Shown here: one piece after another, positions 23,020 to 34,200 of the stretch
Layout: every line of letters begins with the position of its first letter
Position numbering within the stretch: the first letter of the stretch is position 1
Assembly (NCBI GenBank): GCA_022496805.1
Contig: CM040100.1
Span: 20,241,009 to 20,305,008, forward strand
Direction of reading: 5' to 3'
Length of the DNA stretch: 64,000 bases
Source of the DNA: Pohlia nutans
Taxonomy: Eukaryota > Streptophyta > Bryopsida > Bryales > Mniaceae
The notes under the pieces: model-generated
Database searches by the model: none
Told to the model about the DNA's origin: nothing
What the model saw: the letters and a program-made list of their open reading frames with translations, nothing else
Made by a program: the position numbers and the translations under genes

Positions 23020-23180
23020 AAATGATGGCACATTGCTAAAAGCAACACTCTAATACTAACATGTGGTTGAATGATGAATGAGTGATGCTATAAGCAATTA
23101 TTGTGAATCTATGCCTTGAGCAAATACAACACGGAAATTGTTATCTTTGTGCCTTGAGCTATATGTTTTATGATCCTTTC

Positions 23181-23879
23181 AGGCTAAAAGTTTGCCTTTG
23201 TATATAATCCAACACATTAGTATAAGACGGTGACTACATATTTGTATTGTTGCATCCATAAGTCATGAACATAAATTAGAGATAGGATAAAGAGTGTTCC
23301 TTACACGTATATCCAATGAATGTGCAATGTGTACTAATTGTGTGCTTGTTTTCTGAGTGTGTTGTAAGTGTATGTTTGTGTGCAGGTAGAAGTGTTATGT
23401 GTTGGAGGTTGTATCACTACAAGGAGAAGGCGTTGCTTTTCACTTGGTAGGTGAGTCAAACAGCGCCACTTCGCACTCATTGTCCATGTGTACAGTGAAC
23501 TTTGACATTGTTATGAGTGAGAAACGACGCCTTTGCTGATAGTGTATATGTGCATGTGGTTGTAACTTGTAAGTTCCCTTGGTGCAATGTATATATTGAC
23601 TATGTGCAATGTACCGTAGCTTCCTACAAGCTTGGGCAACTTTCTGCCTAATAATTAATTAAAGTGAAAAAAATAGTTAAACAACACAAAAAATAATATA
23701 TTAAAATTGGGCAATAACATATAAAAATACAAATTAAAATCGTTGTCCTTTTAATTTTATTTTTTTTCTTTGGCAAATTAGTTCAATAATTTTCCCATAA
23801 ATTTAGGTACCCTTTTAATTATTTATTTTCTGACAAACATGCTAAAAAGCTACGATATAATGACTGCAATGTATATTGA
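23181..23879. other. Intergenic stretch
   Basis: GT-rich segments (GTGTATGTGTGCAGG-like words near 23340-23400 and 23540-23600) and AT-rich DNA. No gene seen. Confidence 0.4.
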
Positions 23880-24273
23880 GGGCCGCTTTACACTACAGTG
23901 GAGAAGTCCACCGGTCATGAATTCTAGGGAAATTTTGAAATATGATTGACTGAGAATGACACTCTTGTCTGGTGCTGATTTACACTACGGTCAAGAGCCC
24001 TCCGGTGGAGAACTTTGTATATGGATGAAAAAATGACATGGCTGCTAACGTGGCGACACTTTTTTGAAGGGGAGTTCTCTGGAGGTCAAGTTTCTTGGGC
24101 AACCTCAAAGCCTTGTACAAGAAACTTGGCCTCCGGCGAACTTCAATTTCAAGGCATTTTTTTTATTGTCTTTTCATTTTCTCCACCATACCATCCCTAA
24201 CCTCAAATAACCATGTCTTGGGCTTAAATTCTTGACCAACCGGTGCACTTCTCCACTGTAGTGTAAAGCGGCC
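23880..24273. mobile_element. PIF/Harbinger-like MITE
   Basis: Left end GGGCCGCTTTACACTACAG and right end CTGTAGTGTAAAGCGGCC are inverted repeats continuing for about 27 bases (TGGAGAAGT inward). A second GATTTACACTACGGTCAAG near 23980 suggests an internal nested end. The target duplication is unclear. Confidence 0.7.
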
Positions 24274-25499
24274 ATGAATGTGTGCAAGTGTTGTGAACGT
24301 GGTGAATATGTATGTACATATTTCCGTGTATGCACATGGAAGTGTTATGTTTTGGAGGTTGCACGGTCTGGACAATTGGCAATGTCTATTGTTTGTGTGC
24401 TCGCAGGATCATGCCATTTTCATGTAAAACAATGACTGACTTTAGCATCGGAGTGTTAGTTGGTTGTGTGCAGGTATAAGTTATGTGCAAATTGCACTCA
24501 TCAAATTCCTCGTTTAGCAAAATTTCATTTGCCATATTGCCATCTTACACTCACAATTTCTTAAAAGTTCGCGGAACTTACTGCAACATGCTGTCCAAAA
24601 TCGCCATTCTCTCTACAACGGTTTTCTGAGTTCGCCACGAATATGCTTCTTCTTAAAATAGGTTCGCCCATAATAAAAATGGAAAAAAATAAAAATCGCC
24701 TAGCAATACCCCGGAATTTTAGGAAATAGCCATTTGCAAATGCTTATAATTTTGTAATAATCGCCACTTCAGCATTTACAGAGACTTATATTTCGCCTTT
24801 TCTTCCATTTTCAAAATCTGAAAAAAGAAAAAAGAAAAAAAAGAAGCCCTGGTGTATATGATTTCATCTCAAAAGATTTAATAATCGCCTATCAGTCAGT
24901 CATTTCAGACTCAACTGGGGATTTGATCATGGAAACCAACCATAGGATTCCTACCCCTACATTGTGGTCACTTTCAACGTAAATTAACTTTTTTTCAAAA
25001 AGAAAAAAAAGACGCCCTAGATGTCATCTTCTGATTGGTTGTGGAGTTTTGCCAGAATCTGGCCTTCACGTACAGTATTTCAAACCTCAGTTTTTTTATT
25101 CATGTGACTTTAGATAAAAAGGTAGAACAAAAACAAAAAGCAGAAGACAACTAACAGGAGACGAGGAGAATTTACCGGTGCAGTACAACTAAGAAGGTAG
25201 GATTTTATCGGACAGCTTTCTTTCTCCTTTTCTTTTCAAGTACAAAGTTGAACTTTGTTGGTCCGGAACAGTGTTCTGGATACTATTTGAGCCAACCAGT
25301 CAATTTCCTTTATTTTCTCAAAGCAACCTGTTTTTAAGAATATATTCTGTATATTTTGTCTATTAATACTAAATATAGCTATTTTTAGTGATTCAGTCCA
25401 GTCTTTGCTTTTATTCTTGAGATTCAATTAGTTATTTCGAAAAACCAACCGGCTGATTTGTAACTAACCACCAGTTACAAATCGGGAATGACCTTAAAC
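24274..25499. other. Intergenic desert
   Basis: No gene recognised on either strand. Includes a GT-rich piece (24280-24480) and AT-rich DNA with TTCGCC words (24600-24900). Confidence 0.4.
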
Positions 25500-25700
25500 T
25501 ACCAGATGATGGAAAGGGGTACCCTGAAGGTGTTGCCGGGGTACCTACCCAAGGGGTTGGCGGTTCGATTTCAACCATAAAATCACCACTCTATCGAATG
25601 AAAACTCTCCGGCGATGGGTTGCCTAAAGCAACTCGTCAGCTTTGCTGTAGGTTGCAAAGCAAATGGTGTGCCTCCAAAATAATTAATTAATTAGTTTAA
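25500..25700 (+). mobile_element. Possible tRNA-derived SINE
   Basis: GGTTCGATTTC at 25562-25572 matches a polymerase III B box, preceded by a GC-richer tRNA-like stretch (GGGGTACCCTGAAGG, TACCTACCCAAGGGG). It ends in a TAATTAATTAATTAG-type tail. I cannot make a convincing A box or target duplication by eye. Confidence 0.35.
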
Positions 25701-26005
25701 TTAGTTTAATTTAATTTAATTTAATAATAAAGAAATTGTTTCATGAGAGAAAAGAAATGCTAAATTACAGGGCCTGATTGCAGTCAGTCAACTGAAGTGA
25801 TTCGATCTTATTCACGTGAATATTTTTGGGAGGAGGATACTATTCACTTGTATGAGTGCCCTACTTACTAGTACTTGAGTACCCGGAATGTTTCACTATT
25901 CACTCCTATTTACTCACACTTACTATTCACTCCTGTCTCCTCACGCATTTAGCCATCATGATGGGAAATCACCGCATTCACACTGAAGGGGGAAGAAAGT
26001 GAGGT
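25701..26005. other. Intergenic stretch
   Basis: Holds a loose TACTATTCACT / TTTACTCACACTTAC repeat at 25840-25945. No gene seen. Confidence 0.4.
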
Positions 26006-26125
26006 TTTGTTTTTTTTTTTAATTTTTAACACAAACAAAGGGGAACCTTTATTGCGAGAAGGAGACAAAATACAAACCCAACCCCACCGAGACCGGCGAG
26101 GAAGGAAGCCTAAGACTACTCAAGA
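26006..26125 (-). mobile_element. LINE 3'-end scrap
   Basis: Reversed, it reads CAATAAAGGTTCCCCTTTG followed by an A-rich tail, the same terminal sequence as the LINE fragment at 15520. No coding remnant. Confidence 0.5.
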
Positions 26126-26195
26126 GGTTTTGAGTTCAAAAAAATGTTAAATATAATAGTCTTGATATGGAGGGGTCAAGAGAATCTCACTTTGC

Positions 26196-26357
26196 CATAA
26201 CATTTCAGTAGCCTTCATGCCCACTGCCTTTCCTTCATGCACTCTGCTCATCACCTTGACCCTCCACCTATCCCCTTAGCTACTAATGAAGTATTGTTCT
26301 GTGTGGAATATTCCACACCATCCAAGGCAGAGACAGTGCATGCTATTGAATGTTATG
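26196..26357. mobile_element. MITE family O copy 2
   Basis: Ends CATAACATTTCAGTAGCC and GCTATTGAATGTTATG. The internal CCACTGCCTTTCCTTCATGC is shared with copy 1 at 13269. Confidence 0.7.
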
Positions 26358-26413
26358 TTTGCCTTCTTCCCATGTCACTCAACCTTTCATCACAGTTAGG
26401 GTTGTTTACCTCT

Positions 26414-27829
26414 TTAACCTTTTAGTGCCTATCTGACCACATTATAATCACTTGAGTGTCGAAAATGCAAATAACAGAGAATCTGTGAAGGGTGAAAGCA
26501 CGAAAAACTGTACCAAAAAGTTAGTCTGCTATACTAAAATCATAATTGTTTTGGTCAAAGGCCATAAATTTATGTCAAAATATATTGTATTTTGGTTTTA
26601 ATTTCATGAAGCCCTCTAGAGTTCTTATAGGTACTTGAACCCAAATTTTCAGAACAAAATCTTCAAAAAAGTTTACAAAAAGTAGTGTTTGAAAATGAAT
26701 GCCTAAATCCAATCTCAGTTGCAAAATTGATGGCCTTAAATACACTCAACATAAATATAATTTTTATGACCTTTGAGATAATGATAGAATTGAGGTCTTT
26801 GTCCAAAAAGAAAGTAGAAAAAAAAATGTTTTGGTATACATTTTGCTTGTTTTATATCAACTTTGTTGATTGTACGTAACTACTTTTTCAATTTTGGCCA
26901 CTTCTACGCCAATAAAAAATTTATAACTACTTATTGAAGATCGTTTTTTCAAAAAATTTGGGTAGACTTTATAAAAAAATAGGTGTTTTATATTATTGTT
27001 ATTTAAATTTTTACGAAATTCAAATTTATAATGTATTTTTGAACCCTGCAATGTTGAATGGTTATAATAGTTAGAGGTGGTACACTATTTCGTGCTTTCA
27101 CCCTGAAGTACTGGATTTTGAATTGTGAAGTTCAGAATTGGAGATTTATAATACACATCTTCTAAAGAAATTTTCAATTTAAAGTTGTGCAACTATCAAA
27201 AATACCTATGAACAAAACGCGAAAATAGTGCAAATAATCTTTAAAATACAATAAATACTTACAAATACAACACATGTACTATGCCGTATTTCTTGTGTTT
27301 GGAAGTTTGTTCACTTATTTTATTGTGTTCTCTTGTTCATGTTTTGCTAGTGTATGTATTCTGATCTTGATCAATGTACCAACTCCTTTCATATTTTAAC
27401 GTATAAATTATTGACCTAAACCATATATGGATAAATCACTCTCACTTATAAAATTCACAATAATTATGTGTGAATCGGTTCTTGACATGAAAAATTGCAA
27501 TGAAGAGGTGTTGACACAGGTCATTGCTGAACAACTTCATTTTCATTTTTGAAAATTTAACCCAAGTTCTATTTAACTTTGAAGTCACGCATTTCCAAAA
27601 TCTCATTTTTGAGTGTGCATTATACAGTTCAAAGACATACTATAATCTTCCAATCCAACGGTCAGATTTTACCAAGATTTAACTAATATTTGTTTCATTA
27701 AGCTATGCTTACATTTATATGGTTAAATGCTATTAATAGTATTCATAATTTCAACAGAGAAATTTTTGAAAAAATATCACCCAAAAAACTGTGGTTTCTA
27801 TAGAACCACCCTGGACAGTGAAGGATTAA
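26414..27829 (-). mobile_element. TTAA-flanked MITE, family D copy 1, carrying a nested element
   Basis: Reverse orientation of the copy at 60172. Starts TTAACCTTTTAGTGCC and ends GGATTAA. Shared interior includes ATGCAAATAACAGA, GATTTTGAATTGTGAAGTTC and CAATGAAGAGGTGTTGACA. Minus the 614-base insert it is about 800 bases long, against 809 for copy 2. Confidence 0.85.
26490..27103. mobile_element. Nested GGGTGAAAG-ended element
   Basis: Ends GGGTGAAAGCACGAAA and TTTCGTGCTTTCACCC are perfect inverted repeats. TGAA flanks both sides (26486-26489, 27104-27107). The uninterrupted site is visible in family D copy 2 (about 60890-60915), confirming insertion. 614 bases, non-coding. Confidence 0.85.
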
Positions 27830-28069
27830 CAATGTGCAAAAACAATACAATTGCACGTGGCTCAAATTATAACAATGATTCAAATTGTATTATCTATTTT
27901 AAAAAATAAGATTTTTAAGGTGTCTCGTTTTAGATATTAGTAGAATGAAGACAACATTTCTTATAATTTGTGAAACAAAAACTAAGATGTACTTAATGTT
28001 GAAATTTAAACATACAGAGTGAGAAAGTTATGCCAAGCAAAGCGTCTTAGGACTAAAGATTTACAAAAG
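27830..28069. other. Intergenic stretch
   Basis: AT-rich; nothing recognised. Confidence 0.35.
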
Positions 28070-28877
28070 AAAGTGAAGTGAAGAGGATTCACGAAGTAAC
28101 AAGGATTCATGAAGTGAAGTGAAATGGACGCATAAAGTGATGAGGATTTACAAAGTGAAATGAAGTGAAGAGATTCATAGAATGATGAGGATTTACGAAG
28201 TGAAATGAAGTGAAGAGGATTCACAATTTAACCCCAAAACATCCTCACCCCTCGTTAGATCGGCAAGTTTTGTAAAGATGCTATATTAAATTCAACTAAG
28301 AGGGATATTTTAAACTTGATGTCTTAATAAAAGTTGTACATTATAAATTTAAAATTCAATCCATAGAGTTAGATCTAAAATTGCTATCACCAATATTTTT
28401 CTATGAAATTTGAAATTTGAAATTTGAAATTATTTTGTAATTTGATTACAAATAAGATATTGACAATTTGTGAATGAAATTTGTTGTGATGAATTGAAAT
28501 GTAATATTCTAAGTGTAGTGATTTTTGGAGATTTTTTGGTTGCTTAATTTTATGTGTTGACTTTTTCAAGAGCACATTTAGACTAAAATCTTCGAAATTT
28601 TGGGTGAATCACTACAACATGAAATGAGGCATAAAATTTTCACAAATCATCCCCTTTCTAATCGGATCACACATGCATGAAGCTAACTTCCTATAAAATA
28701 CATAGTAAAAAACCCACATTGCAAAAAGTCAATGACGGATGAGAAAATTGTGTTTGCTTTTGTACGTCGTCCACTTTCTGGACAGTTGGACGTTTAGGAG
28801 TTAGTAAAGTTTCACAGAGTGAAGTGAAGTGAAGAAAATTCACAAAGTAATAAATGTTTACAAAATGAAGTAAAGTA
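28070..28877. repeat. GAAGTGAAG satellite, split by family A copy 3
   Basis: Imperfect units of about 17-25 bases (GAAGTGAAGAGGATTCAC, GATGAGGATTTACAAAGTGA) fill 28070-28227 and resume at 28805-28877 after the 577-base insert. The minus-strand open frame across it is a low-complexity translation, not a gene. Confidence 0.8.
28228..28804 (+). mobile_element. TTAA-flanked MITE, family A copy 3
   Basis: Starts TTAACCCCAAAACATCC and ends GGACGTTTAGGAGTTAG, with the right target site decayed to TTAG. All family A internal landmarks are present. It cuts the GAAGTGAAG satellite in two. Confidence 0.85.
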
Positions 28878-29866
28878 TATAGTGACATGGTTCTTTTTTG
28901 GTTTTCGGGTCATTTAAGTTTAGGCTACAAAACTGGCATGCTTGTGAATGAAGTGGCTTTTTGACCCCTTATTTTTTATCCTTTTAGGAAAACTTTGCAA
29001 AGAATCTCTAAATTTTCATACATCCTATTTTTTTATTCAACTTATTGGCCTTTTGCAAAACTGTTCATAAACCGTGTCATTTTCATCCAACATCTTGGCC
29101 TTCTCATGCACTACATGTAGTTCACGAAGTCCCATCTTGGCTTGCAACCGATGTATGGCACTGACTTGTTGGCTACACAAGTTGACATTTTTCTAATTAT
29201 GTTCCCATATGGTAATTCTTCCATTGAATTTCTGAAGCAAACTGGCTCTAAAATGCCCCCCCAAAAAAACCCCTCTATATGGTGACATCTAGAATATTGA
29301 ACGTGACATCCATCAAAGTAGTCAAAATTTACAAAGAATTATATCTTATCAATGTAAAAATAAAGTTGCAAACATAGCCATTGAAAAATAAATAAATATA
29401 ACAAATATTTTACGATTTCAAATACAACTTTGTAATTGAGGGTGTTTATCATGTTCTAGTGTACAATCTTGTATTATATGGAATTTTGGGTGTAGATTTA
29501 TGAATTGCAAAATTTTTCAGCTTCCAAATGACAATTGGATTTTTTATAAGATGCTTGATCATTGAATTGCAAATCAAAATTTGAAAAAAAAAAACGCCAA
29601 TTCATCATGGATCACAAATTACTTTCGTTTTGATGACCAAAGGCATTGAGTGGTCACTTGGGTATCAAAGGTTATCCTTTTACCTATTTATACCTTTGAA
29701 CATGTTCAATTTATTGAATTCATTTGTAGAGTGTAAAACTTATAGCTCCTATTGAATAGTAGAAATTATTATATAGGACTTTTATTCATTAGAAAATCAT
29801 ATGTGAAAAAATATTTGCATATTGTTATAGCATGAAATCTACATGACCGTTTCAAACTATATGTTA

Positions 29867-29901
<35 letters not shown>

Positions 29902-30380
29902 TAATCTTAAAAGTACAACTTTAGTAATTTCCATTCCAACAAGTATTAAGTTTTGAGTCTCAATTTTAAAATAATTAAGCTAGCAGTTAAGTATTTAACA
30001 TATAGTAAAGTATTAAACTTTTATAATTGTAAAATAGTTACTAAGTTCATATGCATGAGGGGCGCAAATATAAAGGAAGTAGTCTCTATGATATAATCCA
30101 TTTAAAAATGAAGTAGCAACACTTGATATAATGATGACATAGAATTCATGAATCCTCTATGAATAATGAAGCAATTTGGCTATGGAAATTTGTATTAGAA
30201 TATCCTTCGAATTTTTTTTCTCACTTTGTGCTCTCTGAATTCTTACCAACTTCATACCAACTAAATATTCACTAATATTTTTCAAGATTCTCTTTTTATA
30301 GTATAAAAATAAATTCTCTTTAAATAAAAATAATTTCCCAAAAAATTTGAACATTTATTTTTAAAAATATTTTATGAGGA
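28878..30380. other. AT-rich intergenic desert
   Basis: No gene recognised. Contains a (TA)15 microsatellite at 29869-29898. Confidence 0.4.
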
Positions 30381-31249
30381 CCCTTGATAATCTATCCCCT
30401 TTTATTTATTTATTTATATATTTTTAAAATTAGTTTTTTCCTTCTTTTAAAATTAGTTTTTCCCACTCCTATATTGAAGCAATGGGTCGTCTTTCTCACC
30501 CATGGGACGTCAGAGGTCGGCCGAAGGGAAGGAGGCCATGGACATGGAATCATGGATGTCTGTGATCAGTGAGCCATGGCGATGTTTCCCGTGATTCCAT
30601 GGCGGAGCTGCGGATTGCTTTTTTTTCCACTTACATTTTTCAATTCATTCACGTGATCATGTGGATTCTAACATTTGACACAGAAAACTGAGCAAAGATC
30701 TCTCTTTCATTAATATTAGGGTTTATTGGTAAATCAATTTGAGCCTTCCTCTCTCACTCTCTCTCTGTGGTTTCGATTCTGTAAGGAGTTTATCGAATTA
30801 TGTTTTGACACTGTTTGGTGAAAGGTAATAGACGACTGGAACTTTTTCTTTTCTTTCAAGTGGTGACACTGACAAGAAAAATTAGGTGTGGCGTTTTTAC
30901 AGTTTCTGAAGCTTTGGAATTTCGAACCGAATTGCAATCGTTTAGGATGATTTCGCGGTAATAGGGGACGGTTTGATGAGACATTGGCGAAGGTGCTGTC
31001 TCCTTCATTAATTAGGGTTGTTTTTTTTCATTCGGTGATTTGGACCTTCTGATTCGTTGATGGAATAATTTTTTGGCTGTGGAAGCGGTGATGCTGACAT
31101 GAATTAGGTTTGGCGTTTAGGTGATGGAATTTGGTTTGGACGAGGGTGTGCGCAAGCGGCAATGGAGGTGTAATTGCTTGAGAATTGCGCGGTAATAGGG
31201 GATGGTTTTGATGAGACAATTTGTGAAGGTTTGAAAAGGTTTTGTAACT
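30381..31249 (+). promoter_or_regulatory. PAN2 upstream region and 5' leader
   Basis: A CCATGG-rich GC island (30480-30610, with a GGAATCATGG / TGATTCCATGG inverted pair) is followed by a CT-rich CCTCTCTCACTCTCTCTC tract at about 30742-30765, typical of plant transcription start regions. The leader contains an imperfect direct duplication. An in-frame TGA at 31232-31234 precedes the start codon. Confidence 0.4.
30860..31230 (+). repeat. Imperfect direct duplication in the PAN2 leader
   Basis: Two blocks recur about 220-235 bases apart: AATTAGGTGTGGCGTTT (30879) versus AATTAGGTTTGGCGTTT (31101), and GCGGTAATAGGGGACGG (30955) versus GCGGTAATAGGGGATGG (31189), the latter continuing TTTGATGAGACA and GAAGGT. 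The sequence between the blocks has diverged. Confidence 0.7.
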
Positions 31250-34200
31250 ATGGTAGGGGCTAAGCTAAGAGAGCTGGCGAACGTGAGCCAGCAGCGCGCC
31301 AGTGAACCAATCTGTTGCACGCTGTTTGATCCGCTCTTCGACCTCGTCTGGACAGCCTCTTCCACTGTAAGATTGCTTATTTTCTGACAATAATTATGAA
31401 CATCATCATCCTTCTTGTGTAATATGAAGAATGTAATGTTAGTATCTGTAATAATGAAGCGTCCACTGTGTATTCTCTGTAGTGTAGGAAAATTGGACCC
31501 CCGTTTGCTGCAAATCATCCGTTTGTGTGAAAATGACTTCAGTTTGACACGATCGACACTGTTGATCTTGTAGTATAGAACAAGAGCTTGAAAATGATGT
31601 ATTGCAATCAGAAAGCCGAGGTCAAATGAGAAAATTCCACCGTTGCAAAGCTCAGTGATGCAGATGGCCATATTGGCCGTTTTAGACGCTTAGGGTTTAA
31701 ACTTGCGGAATTGCCACATGAATTTTCTTTATCGGACATTGGTACGGCACAACTTTTCTACAAACCACGAGAAGAAGCTTTCTCAGTTAGGCAATTTCAC
31801 GAGTGTATCCGTTATGTGTTCCGCTGCAGTCAATTAATTAGAGACGGTCGTAATTTCGGTACAGATAATTAGCCGCTAAGCGTCCACTGTGTATTTTCTG
31901 TAGTGTAGGAAAACTGGACCCCCTGCTGCAAATCATCTGTTTGTGTGAAAATGACTTCAGTTTGACACGGTCGACACTGTTGATATTGTAGTATAGAACA
32001 AGAGCTTTCAAATGATGTATTGCAATCAGAAAACCGAGGTGAAATGAGAAATTGCCACCGTTGCAAAGTTCAGTGATGCAGATGGCCATATTGGGCGTTT
32101 TAGACGTTTAGGGGTTCAGTTGTATGGAATATTTATCTCTGTTTAGGGTCAACGATTTGGTGAATGTATAGTTGTAGCACTGAGACATGTATGCACTTGG
32201 TTTGGGGTTTGGGGTTTGGAGCAGGGCTCTTTGCATTCATTTATATGCCCTACTTTGGACAAGTACAGTGTCTTTGGAGCGCATCCTTCGGCTGTGGTGG
32301 GTCTGCTTGGAGCAGCAGAAGGCATCCTGTCAGTCAGTTCCGAATATGTTCGTATGCACACAAGAGGGGGCGTCTCTATGCTGTCATTCAGGTGAATTGA
32401 TTGTATCGCTCTGTTATTTTCATTCAATACGTTAATGCCGCACCTCGAGCATTATTCTACCGTACTCGTAGATTGAAGGTTTAATTCTATATTTATGGCG
32501 AGAGCTGGTTTTGGAGCCCTCTTTCAATCAGAATATGGATTTTTCATCTCCTATCTTTCATCAGCAACTCGTATCTGATGGTATCGAGGAACGTTGCTAC
32601 GAAGTGATGTGTTGTTAACCCCTAAAGGACTAAGGATTCATGATTTCAAAATGACAAAATTCAATCAATCATATTGTGGAAAGTATAATTTAGATGGGAC
32701 CAATTTTTATATCACTTGAATCAGTGAAGCACATTGCATGTGTTGCTCAAAAAATATATAAATTTGGTCAAAAGGAAGTCCACATAGGACCTGCTAAAAA
32801 ATATGAGGTCCAATTTGGGCTTCTTGTTCCTTTAGGGGTTAAAACCTTATGTGCCTGTAGCTTGTATTAAGCTACAAATGCCAAGTAGTTACCTGTGCTT
32901 CTGATGCAACAGAGACGAGGATGTCTTGGGCATTACTTGTTGTGACTGGGAACGTCCTGGAGCTGGTCGTGTACTTATTGGGCATTCAGGCTCAAGAATA
33001 TCAGTTCTTGATCTTTCGACTGCATATGTTGCCTCCTCGGTACGTAAATCCGTTCCCAGTGTTTCATATTCCCTGCATCGGTGGTAAAGGTATAGAACAC
33101 GGTCATGAGCGTCTATTTAACCCTTATAGGACATGGCTTTCCCGATTCCCACACCCAAAATCTCTTGTAAACTCCATTTTAAGCAAGATTCTCTTTTAAA
33201 TTTACTTTGGATCTATTCTAAAGAAGTATAGATCCCTCAAATACGCTCGGTTACCAAAAAGCCCGTGTGCATAATCTAAGTTTGTGAGTGAAATGAATTA
33301 CTCAAATCGACTTTAGGGAGGTTCCCTCATGTTTCTGACGTGACGAATTTCAGGTTTTAGTCGGCCAAGATATAGCTGTGATGCGCAGCAATGGCAGACT
33401 TGTTGCGTGCGGTGGCATGGGTGGTGACATCATATTAAAAGATTTTCGTACCATGAAGACCGAGCACACAATAGATGCGCATCCGGGTATGAACATGACC
33501 TTAAAGGTCTCCTCTTCAATGTAGATGTTCCAGGTTCTCAAGTTTCCTTGTTGTGGTGGGCAGTGGATCAGCATCTTTGCTTCAAGGGGCACGTGTTATG
33601 GACGGTAAAAAAGTTTATTTGAACGCAACCTACAAGCTGGAGATGTGTTCGTCTTTTCCAGGAAAAGTTTCTTCATTGGATCTGAAGGGCGATTTGCTCG
33701 TATCGTGTGGGCTCACGCAGCGGATGGGTCGTATCTATTGTGAATCTGTTATCAAGGTTGGTTTTTCAATTTGTTACCATAATTAACCCCTAAGCGTCCA
33801 CTGTGTATTTTCTGTAGTGTAGGAAATTGGATCCCCTGCTGCAAATCATCTGTTTGTGTGAAAATGACTTCAGTTTGACACGATCGACATTGTTGATCTT
33901 GTAGTATAGAACAAGAGCTTTAAAATGATGTATTGCAATCAGAAAACCGAGGTAAAATGAGAAAATGCCACCGTTGCAAAGTTCAGTGATGCAGATCATG
34001 GCTATATTGGGCGTTTTAGACTCTTAGGGGTTAACTGAAAGTTGACCAATGAACTGGAAATTGGGAAATCAATCCTGGCCGAGACAAGGAATAGATTGGC
34101 AAGAACAGTTGATATCCATTTTTGTATCAAGGTCTGGCATCAGATTTGATATGCTTCAGCGTTTTTCTTGATTATACTCAGGTCTTTGACATTCGACAAC

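Larger units (their letters stand above)
19870..23180. repeat. Degenerate GCTATAAGCAAT / GCTTGAGCAA repeat array
   Basis: Short words of the type TGCTTAAAGCAATT, TGCTATAAGCAA, GCCTTGAGCAA and GCTTTGAAGCAA recur every 30-60 bases on both sides of two large insertions (family C at 20397 and the fold-back at 21475). The units are individually weak, but the density is far above the surroundings. Function unknown; an old minisatellite or a retroelement-derived array are possible. Confidence 0.55.

Noticed and set aside
28006..28224. 72-codon minus-strand frame with repeated HFISL-type units
   Set aside because: A translation of the GAAGTGAAG satellite.
31117..31671. 184-codon minus-strand open frame with related frames at 31838-32089 and 33790-33999
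   Set aside because: The shared peptide ([16 protein letters not shown]) comes from translating family E MITE copies; it is not a conserved gene.
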